Assembly: GCA_903813345.2 (NCBI GenBank)
Contig: CAIIXF020000007.1
Location: 6,021,730-6,081,729, forward strand
Length of the DNA: 60,000 nucleotides
Direction of reading: 5' to 3'
From: Owenia fusiformis
Taxonomy: Eukaryota > Annelida > Polychaeta > Sabellida > Oweniidae
The notes beneath the pieces were generated by a model that did not search any database, had not been told where the DNA came from, and saw only the letters and a program-made list of their open reading frames with translations. Shown here piece by piece: positions 12,668 through 21,987 of the stretch (the first letter of the stretch is position 1; each line of letters starts with the position of its first letter). The translations under genes and the position numbers were made by a program.

Positions 12668-15600
12668 GTTAGCATTTGAAAGCCCTTTCCATGAAAAATC
12701 CTAATTTAATCGAAGGATACACCTTAAGTACGTGGCGGTGCGGTTAGAGTTAATATGATCAATATGTTTGATTGGTTGGGCCTTAAATGAAACAATAAGC
12801 ACATGAGATGTTTCAGACAAACAAAAGTACATGTAAAACGATCTGGGATTTTATCTATCAGAAATGCGCCCCTCAATTTCGTCATATCATTGAATCCAAT
12901 TTGCTATTTCCGTTTCTGTTTCTACAGGGAGGTAACAGTGTGGTAATTAATCACCTTAACAAAAGGGTGGGGGTTTATGTCGCAGCTATTTATTTGTGGG
13001 AAACGTAGTACAAGTTGAATGTAACGAACGAACGTTTTTTCTACTTCTAGTTACTAAAATTTAAACCAATTAAGTCTTTAACATTGAAACTATCACCTAA
13101 CGTAATGAACGTTTCCATGGTTACTAACATTTAAACCATAGGTCGTCATAATTGAAACTGTAACTTAACGAAATGGACGTTTCAATCTCCTAGTTGGTAG
13201 CATTTAAACCATTTAATTTAGTTTTTCTAAAAATTAGAGAGATTTCGCAACACACTGATATGCGTGTTTATAAATCCCGTATGTTTATGGTGTGTACTAC
13301 GTCATCATTTATTGCGCAGGGGTATCCATTCACACGAACCCATCGCTTATAAAACGTTAAGTTGTTTATAAGGGAGTGAATAGTTGTCTTGTTTAGACAT
13401 ATAAGTAGGTTTTTGAAAACAAGAGATATTTGAACATAATTTATTCTTTGTGAAAAGAACATTAGAATTGTTCGATGAAATATATATTTCTAAACATAAG
13501 TACATTTTTGCGAAACACCTTTTCGATTCGCTTATGCTCATAACGTATAAACGTAAGTTATACTTTCATATATGAACCATTGTGCATGTCTTTCCTGTCA
13601 ATTTTTCCATTAAGTTCATCACGGTGAGTGTTTGACAAACTATTAATTGTGCAGATTCAGCAAAGTTGAAACCAGCATCTCCATAATACTTTTGATTTAC
13701 AAGATTTATGACAACATTAAATCCTTTGTTTTTATATATCTTTATTGATGATTATAGGTGATTATTGTTACGTATGCAGTAGCGACTCCAACCTTTGCCG
13801 GTTCAGTGTATTTGATGGGAAATACCTGACCGTACAAAAGTGCAAGACAAAGTGTTTTATGAGAACAGAGCAAGGAAGTAAGAAACAAACATTTCCACAC
13901 AATCAATATGACTTATAAATTGCGCGGGGATTTCTTCTTGGATTATGGTTTGACATATTATATTTTTCCATTCTAAATATCCAAGAAAAACGTCCATTCT
14001 AAAGGAACAAAGATACATATACAGTGCAAGAGTACAAAATTTCTGTTTCAATGTTATTGCGAAACTAACCTTTGTGTATTGTTCGTCCTTTACACGTCTG
14101 TCATTAAAATGACTAGTCATTTAAGAAGTTAAAATCAACTTGTCTAATTTTTCATATCTGCCTCTAACTTTTACTATCCAAGCACTAACAAATCTTTCCT
14201 CAATGCTCGAAACTGTATAATAGTTATTCCACTAGATCACTAAAAAGTACACACATAATTAATTGCCAGGTTTTAAAACATTAGCGGAATTGTGCTCAAA
14301 GGGACGTTCTTTATTTTATAATTCTGGTGTATTTTCGGATTGTGGTAAAAGATGGAGTCACTTTAGGCGTTATCTGTTACTAGTATATGGTGTAAAGCTG
14401 AACGAGATCACATGCATTCCGTTACACATTTCATCAAACCTGTAGAACCAAATATAATTGAATGTCAAAACCAATTATTGAAAATGTTTTGAAATGTTCA
14501 CTTTTGACAGCATTGCAATTTCATACATATTGAATATTCAAACGAACTGAAATTTAATCCAGGTGATGATATACCTGTGTGTTATTATGATATCAACTCG
14601 TTTGCATTTCCCTAACAAGGTCATTTAATAATTAAAAAGAAAAAAACTAAAAGAAGTTCAAATAGAGTTCATCATATTATGTTCTTATATCACATAATAT
14701 CAAATGCTCTTCCCTGTCATTTTTACTTCTGGAAAAAGACACCCACAATCCTCGTTTGTTAAACCCCTTTGCCTTTTTTACTGTGAAGAAAAAAACATAT
14801 GTATAATTAATGTCAAGTTTAACTTGTTGATTTCATACATTTATATTTTTCTATTTTAGAGATATTCAGAGGCTGTTTTGATGGTTGGGTGAAAGGTTTG
14901 GTCCGCCAAGATTACCTCGGTTGTCAAACACAATCCTACCTCGGACAGACGGTTGAATGGTGCTTCTGTAAAGGGACTGTGTGCAACGGTGCCTCGAGGA
15001 ATGCCCTTGCCAAGGCGTCTCCTCCAAGAGTTAACCGCATACCATTGGTTGACGAGGGGAGTGAAAATGACGTCGAAGAAAGCGACGTAGAGAATCAGTA
15101 TAGTCAGCATGACATGACATTTGAAGGTTAGCTAGTTGTATAGGAACCCATCGATTTGGTCCCTCACTTTTTGAATTCCATTTGCTACCATAATTGACCT
15201 TTGAACTGAACATATCTTTACACGGGTCTGGTTCTAGCTATTTACAAATGTTTGTATTAATATCAGATCAAATTGGGCGTTTTTCTTTTCCTGAATGTTT
15301 AACACATATTAGATCTCAAAACTCAAAAGTGTCGCATTTTCAAACAATGAAAATCGATCGACGATTGTTATTGTTACTTGATGTTAAAATTAATAAGTTT
15401 GATCTCAATATTTATGTTTTCGGATTATAAATAATCTCTCTAGTATTAGTCAAACATACAATTTCTCCTGCGTATAATCTTTGTTGACCAAAGACGATCT
15501 TGAAAAATATAGTAAACTGATTTGTTATGTCTCCCCAGATGTGCTATCATTCCCCATTTATCAGCCACGAGTGTAAACATCTGGTGCTAACGATACTGGC

Positions 15601-18600
15601 ATTTTATGTAAAATATAAAAGCTAATGTTATATGAAGTAGTTAGTTCGGAATTATACCTAAAAGACTGCATCATAGAGGGACACATATTGCTCATTGCAA
15701 TTGATTGTGATACCTCCGTGAAATGCAATGAAAACATTAGGCAATTCAAAAATCACTTTTGTAAATTACAAGTTTTTAAAAACTGACCGAGCCAGTGGGG
15801 TTTATGAGATATAAAATTTCAAATTATTATATATACAGGGTGGTCCAAAAATGGGACACTCGTATTTCAAAAATAAATATCATATTATGTCATATTATAT
15901 ACCAGTGGATAGGGAATTTACTTATCTTTAATCTGGTATCTCATAAGTTCAAATTTATTATGATGTCTGTCAACCAGCGTCCATAATATAAATGACGTCA
16001 TCTTCGTTTCCAAACGGGTTTTCCAATCCTGCAAAAATCAAGTTTTTTTGTCAACTTGATTATTTTACATAAACAGACACTCAATATGTCCACCATTTTG
16101 ATCAATTGTAGCCCTCAATTTGGCCTAAACTGGTCAAAAGCATCATTGATATGCTGTTGAGACAATGAATTTCACTTCTCGATAATTTTGTCCTTAAGGG
16201 GCTGAATAGAATGTAAAGGATTTATGGTACACCAATTCTTATCACACGTGGTTGTCACAGACGTTGGATGATCGGGTGATCTGAGAGAGGCAGTGATTAA
16301 TTGGGGGATGATTCTAGGCACATTTTCCTTTAAACATTTGACACTCTTGTGGGATCTATTGCTTGGAGCCACATCTTGTTGGAAAATGAGCTCATATGAT
16401 GGTCCGAAAACAACAAAATTGGATCATCCGATGTCAACGTCTGAAACAACCACGTGTTGGGAGAAAGAACAGAATTGGTTTACCATGAATCCCTTACATC
16501 TACTCAGTCCCTTATTAAGGATAGAACTGTTGGGAAAAGGAATTGATTGTCTCAACAGCATGTCAATGATGCTATTGACCATCAGTGCCAAAATTGAGGG
16601 CTATAATTGATCAAAATGGTGGAGATATTGAGTGTCTGTTTATGTAAATCAAGTTGACAAAAACTTGGTTTTTGCAAGTTTTGGAAAACCCGTTTTGAAA
16701 CGAAAATGACGTCATTTATATTATGGCCGCTGGTTGACAGACATTATGTTAAATTTGAATTTATGATATACCAAATTAAAGATGAGTAAATTCCCTATCC
16801 ACTGATATATAATATGACATGTTTTCATCAAGAAGAGCAATATTTATTTTTGGACCACCCTGTATATAATATGTGTAATTTGGCAAATAAATACCGAACG
16901 ATGCATTATTATTTCAGCATCGGATAGACTTACTGAAGGTGGATACAATGATCAATCTACTGTTGATCGCAAAAGTAGGTCACTTTAAGATATGCGTTTA
17001 TAAATCCATATAAGTATCTACTTATTAAAAGATCGTTAATAAAGCTTCTTCAAAAGGGTAGTGACTCAATAGAATTTATTTTTAGTGAATCATTATCAAG
17101 TAGCGATACTTTATATCTAAAAGTTCTAGTGTAGTATTAAAGCTTGCAGATTTGTACGAGAGAACAACCTTCAGAACTACATATTAATTTGCACATTAAT
17201 TGAGTATACTAACAGTGCAGACCTCTCACTGAAGATTGACAATTGACCCTGCTTTTGATTCTTCTGTATACTAATATACCCTAATTAAATGTATTATATC
17301 AATTTAATCGTCAAATAATGCTAATAACGAAATACAAATTCGGTCAGTTTATTTTGAACTATTGTAGTCAAAGGTGTCTATATATAAAACTGACCAATGG
17401 AATATTTCAAGTTATAAATAAGTAAATACCATATTCACACATAGCTAGGCAAGGTGTGTCCGATTCCAGCCAATCCGAACAGAGTATTCACATCATGAAC
17501 AGTGTGTGAAATGTGTGCAGTTGCTAAGCGATTAAAATTGAAATTGAGTTTTCCAATACTTGACCCTTGCAAAAAGTTTCATTGAAAATATGTTCTTTTA
17601 GTGATTTTGTATCTTTCAGGTGATTTTATAGAAAATATTTTGCAATGTGTGAAAAGAATTTAAGCCCAAGACTCAATGCATTGTGGCTGCTTCAATCCAC
17701 TCAGATGTTGTTTCCTAAACTTTGCATTCCCCCTGCGGGATCATGCAAAGATTGGGAAACAACATCTTCGTGGAATGGTTCAGCACACAATGCACTGAGT
17801 CCAAGGCTATCCTTAAATCATAATACGGTGTCCACCTTTTAGAGAGCACGCGTATTTTGGTATTAATTAACTATGTCCATAATAACGTTAAATTGTTTTT
17901 TCCACATAGGTCTGACATGCTTCGCGTGCAATAGCGTTTCGAAACATTGCCAGTTTCAAGTAACAGACGCACGGTACCTCACGGTGACTCCATGTAATTC
18001 GAAATGCTTCGTAAGGAGAGACGAAGAGGGTGAGACGCATTTTCATATTAGATTCAACTTTGATTATGATAAGAGGTCGTAATTATACAATATTGATCAG
18101 ATTGTCTATTTTATCTTCACGGCGTAAATATTTTCGAATAATCTTATTATAAAAAATGTCATGTACACGAGACATAGATATGATATACACTTTTCTTCCC
18201 CCAGTTACATATCGTGGTTGCTTTGACGGTTGGATGGGGGGTGTAGTAGAGTTCAATTATGTTGGCTGTAGACGTCAGAGCTACCATGGTAAGGTAGTCG
18301 AGTGGTGCTTCTGCGAGGAAAGCCGCTGCAATGGTGTCTCCCTTTATCACATGGGCATGGCTAATAACATCGGTCAACCCGCTATAGCGAACATAGATGA
18401 TTCTTCCGTGGACGCTGATCATAGTGACAACCAGCTCCCAGAAGATGGTATTAATACTTAATAGATATAATCATTCGAAATACGTTTTCTCTTAAATGCT
18501 AGTTCATCGAATTTCTTGTGTTCAAGTGTTTTTTGTTGCTGCTGATATTTATGTTTTTTGGTATTTTCTAAAATTGTAACTTTGTTTTGGAAATAGTGTT

Positions 18601-19025
18601 TCAAATGTTTTATTTTATTTTTTGAGTTGGGAAATAACTAGAGATATTAAATAGAAAATAAAAAACCATCAATCTTGATTTCTCAATATCAATATATAAC
18701 ATATCTTAATTGTTTTTTAGACTATCAGCCAGCATATGGCGCGGGTGGATGTCGCGCTCTGCCAGACGGTCTATATCGTGATCCCAACACCTGTTATGGT
18801 TTCATCCATTGCTTCAGTGGGTTCACATATCGTAATAAGTGTCCCAAGGGACTGGCATGGAACGAAAGGCAAAAAAATTGTGACTATGTTTTCAATACAG
18901 CATGCGGATACGCAGCGGCTGTTCAGCACTTTACCAAAACCCCGAGAGTAACCAATTCGAAAGAAACACCCTCCTCGAACAAACAAGCTAATACAGGATA
19001 TCAGTACAGATTCTTTAAGAAATAG
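12610..19025 (+). CDS. Secreted protein with two Ly6/uPAR three-finger domains and a CBM14 chitin-binding domain
   Basis: Seven exons join perfectly: 12610-12667, 13758-13877, 14860-15126, 16918-16974, 17910-18029, 18205-18447, 18721-19025. They give 1170 nt, or 389 residues plus stop, and all six introns are phase 1 with GT-AG ends. Domains: signal peptide (about 1-20); LU domain 1 with cysteines 23, 26, 33, 48, 52, 65, 81, 94, 96 and 101, ending CNG; an acidic linker; LU domain 2 with cysteines 171, 174, 181, 196, 200, 213, 229, 242, 244 and 249, again ending CNG; a second acidic linker; peritrophin-A/CBM14 with six cysteines (299, 313, 319, 329, 342, 350) and the aromatic CYGFIHC core; then a Lys-rich tail ending KK. 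There is no C-terminal hydrophobic GPI signal, so it is probably secreted and bound to chitin. LU domains usually bind proteins and CBM14 binds chitin, so an adaptor role in matrix is inferred. I do not know a named orthologue. Confidence 0.92.
13024..13218. repeat. About 70-76-bp direct repeat, 2.6 diverged copies (intron 1)
   Basis: Units share GAACGTTT or GGACGTTT, a TTACTAA(A/C)ATTTAAACC core, TTGAAACT and AACTTAACG-like segments. It lies in intron 1 of the LU-LU-CBM14 gene. Confidence 0.65.
13758..13877 (+). CDS. LU-LU-CBM14 gene exon 2 (first half of LU domain 1)
   Basis: Exactly 120 nt, phase 1 at both ends. Encodes DYCYVCSSDSNLC, then KYLTVQKCKTKCFMRTEQG, giving the first five cysteines of a three-finger fold. 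Donor GTAAGA. Same length and cysteine layout as exon 5. Confidence 0.92.
14860..15126 (+). CDS. LU-LU-CBM14 gene exon 3 (second half of LU domain 1 plus acidic linker)
   Basis: RGCFDGW, then the GC, WCFC and CNG signatures supply cysteines six to ten. A linker rich in Glu and Asp (about 120-148) follows. Acceptor ctattttag; donor GTTAGC. Confidence 0.92.
15836..16862. mobile_element. Palindromic (foldback) mariner/Tc1-derived element in intron 3
   Basis: Ends CAGGGTGGTCC and GGACCACCCTG, each flanked by TA, the target duplication typical of Tc1/mariner. The arms (about 15836-16275 and 16421-16862) are inverted copies of one another. The central spacer on the minus strand still reads FQQDVAP and ENVPRIIPQL, a decayed DDE-transposase segment. 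No intact transposase. As part of the host pre-mRNA it could fold into a hairpin several hundred base pairs long. Confidence 0.88.
16918..16974 (+). CDS. LU-LU-CBM14 gene exon 4 (short linker)
   Basis: 57-nt micro-exon encoding SDRLTEGGYNDQSTVDRK with phase 1 at both ends (acceptor tatttcag, donor GTAGGT). It was found only because it keeps the frame; skipping it would also keep the frame, so alternative splicing is possible. It lies 55 bp to the right of the mariner foldback. Confidence 0.72.
17910..18029 (+). CDS. LU-LU-CBM14 gene exon 5 (first half of LU domain 2)
   Basis: 120 nt, like exon 2. Encodes LTCFACNSVSKHC and RYLTVTPCNSKCFVRR; the YLTV and KCF blocks are shared with LU domain 1. 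Acceptor tccacatag, donor GTGAGA. Confidence 0.92.
18205..18447 (+). CDS. LU-LU-CBM14 gene exon 6 (second half of LU domain 2 plus acidic linker)
   Basis: TYRGCFDGWMGG, YVGCRRQSY, VEWCFC and RCNG repeat the layout of exon 3. The tail is an Asp-rich linker. Acceptor cttcccccag; donor GTATTA. Confidence 0.92.
18721..19025 (+). CDS. LU-LU-CBM14 gene exon 7 (chitin-binding domain and stop)
   Basis: Encodes a peritrophin-A/CBM14 domain (six cysteines, DGLYRDPNTCYGFIHC, CPKGLAWNERQKNC) and a polar tail of about 35 residues ending KK before a TAG stop. The acceptor is a long pyrimidine tract ending gttttttag. Confidence 0.94.
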
Positions 19026-19289
19026 CATATAGAGACATCTGATCGCGATCGTAAGCTCTCCAAACAACGTCAGAGATGTACAACATTTGCCGAAGATCGT
19101 TTATGTAATACCATCAAATTCCGTTGTAAGATAGATACACAGTTAAATAACCAATGACAGAACGGATATGTGATTTCCAAACAATTACTCAGATCGTTTA
19201 AAACATTGTACAAGACAAGAAAAACAAGAGATTGATAGTGAGACAGAATGATGATCCGATTAAAAGAAATCTACAGAAAAACAGATGTC

Positions 19290-19295
19290 AATAAA
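19290..19295 (+). terminator. Candidate polyadenylation signal for the LU-LU-CBM14 gene
   Basis: AATAAA 265 bases after the stop codon. It is the first such hexamer I see downstream. Confidence 0.45.
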
Positions 19296-19299
19296 TGTT

Positions 19300-20845
19300 A
19301 ATATAAAACAGACAATCTAACTTGGTCTTACATTCCAGATAAAAGAAATGTTTGTGTAGTAAACTAATAGAGTTACCAACAGGTTCTGTAGATATTACAG
19401 AAAAAAACATGAATCAGATATAGCTAAATTTCAGTTAATGTAAATATGCATGCAGGAATGTATAGTTAGACAATTGATTTTGATGAATTTTAATTCTGTA
19501 ATGTTTTCAAGAAAAGTTAATTAAGTATTTTTAGAATATACCACATTTAGAAATTGACTGATGACGTCAGATGGTGACGCATCATAGCTACCGAAACCGA
19601 AAATGTACGTAAATTAACATTTGTGAAGGTTTTTTATAATAAGACTTCCCTTCAAAAATCAACTTTTAATTTTATTGGTACACCCAGGATCTCATATTAC
19701 TATTGTCGGACAAAAAGGTATGATATCTTGAAAGTCGACACTTTCTCAACAAGTTAAGTTTTTGAAAATATAAGTAAAATCATTGTTTTGGAGTATGGAT
19801 ATTAGACAAGTCTTACCAGGTAAAACAATGGAGAAATGATGGCATCCAAATAAGAAGAGAAGAGTATGAATTCAAACTATATCTAGTAGTCATGTTTAAA
19901 TTTCATCACGGAATACAACAATGATGAGAACTCAAACTTGTCCAGAGCAGCTGTGGAGACAGCTTTGACGTACATTACTCGACGCACGTCATGTATCTAG
20001 GTCTTGTCATTATTATCTATTTTGAATATATTGATCAACATACATTAATCAGCAACGTAAAATTAAAATCAAAGCAATCTTCATGTTCAAAAGAGGAGTT
20101 TCCATACAGGTTTGAATTCTCGCTAATTCTCTTTTTTCGTGAGATTTTAAGACACTTGCATATTAACCTTACATACCTTCTTTTTAATAGCATATTTGAA
20201 TTCAATGAAACGTGCTCCTCAAAATAACTTTGATTTATACAGCCATGTTATTTAAAATCATTTTCTATGACTTTTTCATCTTTTCTAAAAAATGTGGGCC
20301 AAATCTCCATTGATGCAATGTTAAAACTTTTTAAAACCTCGGTTTATTCGTTCGACAACCAAACATTTCATGATTGACACAATGTGTACATAAAAGGTCA
20401 TCCCGTAGTGTGTCATTCGAGTTTTAGACAGATTCAACCAACATTTTTGTGATAAATCATGAAATTGAGTGACTATTGCAAGTTTTTAACATTGCAGCCT
20501 ATGGCAGTCTGGTCCAGCCAAAAGAAATAGAAAAAAGTAGTGACATATATCTATCCAGCTTATTTAAAGATGCTTTTGTAATTTTACACTCTATCATTTG
20601 CCATTCCTGTAAGATGTATTTTATTTTGTAATAACTATATAATAAACGAGAGGTTTTGTATTAATCCATATATTTATAAACGATCACTGTTTACATAATT
20701 ATGTACATAACTCTATATTTACTATTTATCATTCTCACAACTTTGTATACTGTATATTATATTATAATAAATATATTGCATTGATAAAAACATGCTGTTA
20801 GCTATTAAGCACTTGTTTTGTAAATGCCCTCAAAACATCAAACAT
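19300..20845. other. Intergenic between convergent genes, no gene seen
   Basis: AT-rich, between the 3' end of the LU-LU-CBM14 gene and the 3' end of the receptor gene. No supported ORF or RNA gene. Confidence 0.5.
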
Positions 20846-21007
20846 TTAGCTTGTATTCGCAAATATGCAACTAACGGCTATCGGATTAACCTACTATTTT
20901 ACGGGCAACTCATTTAAATATGAATAGAACCTGCCAATATTCCATTCATATTTAAATGAATTGGTCATGGCTGACATGCGTTAGTTGCATTCACGAATAC
21001 AAGCTTA
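20846..21007. repeat. Nested inverted repeat downstream of the receptor gene
   Basis: Outer arms TTAGCTTGTATTCGCAAATA and GCATTCACGAATACAAGCTTAG; an inner palindrome pairs ATTTAAATATGAAT with ATTCATATTTAAAT. No coding potential. Confidence 0.8.
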
Positions 21008-21057
21008 GAGATACGAGTCACCAAAAGCTTCAATGAACGGTTATTCACTATTCATGC

Positions 21058-21162
21058 TCCGATTCATCGACCGGCGCCCGGGTGATTGAGTATTTTGTTT
21101 AAAATTGTGTTCAGTTTTGAACAAAATACTCAATCGACCGGGCGCCGGCCGATGAATCGGAG
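21058..21162. repeat. GC-rich palindrome, family P copy 1
   Basis: CTCCGATTCATCGACCGGCG and GATTGAGTATTTTGT pair with ACAAAATACTCAATC and CGCCGGCCGATGAATCGGAG around a short AT-rich loop. A second copy is at 34029-34151. Confidence 0.88.
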
Positions 21163-21295
21163 AAAATGTGACTCAGATGTTACGGAGGCAAGATGGGCAT
21201 TCCACGATTTACATGTTACAATAGCATTTTGATCAGATGGTCAACATCTTGACAATAAAGATGGCACTTCAGTCAAATTTGAACGAAATTCTGTC

Positions 21296-21987
21296 TTATA
21301 TCGAAGTACACAAGAATTCTAGATGTTCCTTTGATTTTGTCGGGCTTATGCTATGGATCTGGTTTGGATGGGCACCATGGTGGTTCTTGTTCGCACTGGC
21401 ACCGTGCTCGGATTGTTTATTAGCACCCTGAGATGCAATACCATTGGACGTTTTCGATTTACTCGATGATGTTTCATTGAACCTACTGGTAGGTATCTCT
21501 TTAATATCTGACAGGGCAGGCTTGTCTCCGTATATCCCTGCGCCTGGGATCACAAGTTTATGACTCGTGTCTATCCTGTTTCTGTCCTTTGTGCTACTAT
21601 CACGCGAGAAACGGAAAGAATCTGAACTAGTTTTCGACTTACTCCGCCAAAAGCGCCCGGAGCTTGTGGAATTCGAGTCTACGCGAGTCAAACAAGTTTT
21701 GACGCTCTGACTAGGTGACGTCGCATCCGCTAATCTTTTCCCATTTGCTTTACCCTGACGATCCCCGTGGTCTGCTCGTTCGTCAGATTCTGATCCAAGG
21801 CTATCGCTTCTGTTTTTGTTTTTCGGTGGCTTCTTAGCGACATTCTTGCGGAACGGCGAGTATTTACTGCCGCGTTTGCAACAGGGAAATACCTTGTAGA
21901 CCAGCGTCCCACTGAACGCCATGTAGATCCATGGGTTGCAGCAGCTATTCAAACTGCCAAGCAACAGAACAATCACAAACGCCGGAT
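21296..21987 (-). CDS. Receptor exon 2 (TM7 and long C-terminal tail)
   Basis: Acceptor gtttccag; the first two bases complete the codon C|AT (His352). Encodes [20 protein letters not shown], a basic juxtamembrane stretch and a Ser/Lys-rich tail with many potential phosphorylation sites. TAA stop at 21298-21296; the last residues TSI fit a class I PDZ ligand. Confidence 0.92.

Noticed and set aside
16172-16610. Two ORFs (66 and 105 codons) on opposite strands
   Set aside because: They lie inside the palindromic mariner element; only the minus-strand QQD...ENVPRIIP segment is meaningful, and it is a decayed transposase piece, not a host gene.
13758-18447. Initial idea that the cysteine-rich exons were WSC or toxin-like domains
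   Set aside because: The ten-cysteine order with terminal CNG, duplicated exons and CBM14 fusion fit Ly6/uPAR domains much better.
21730-21912. ORFs overlapping the receptor and chitin synthase exons in other frames (also 1328-1695, 2049-2373, 2832-3089, 30943-31296)
   Set aside because: Shadows of the well-supported coding frames.
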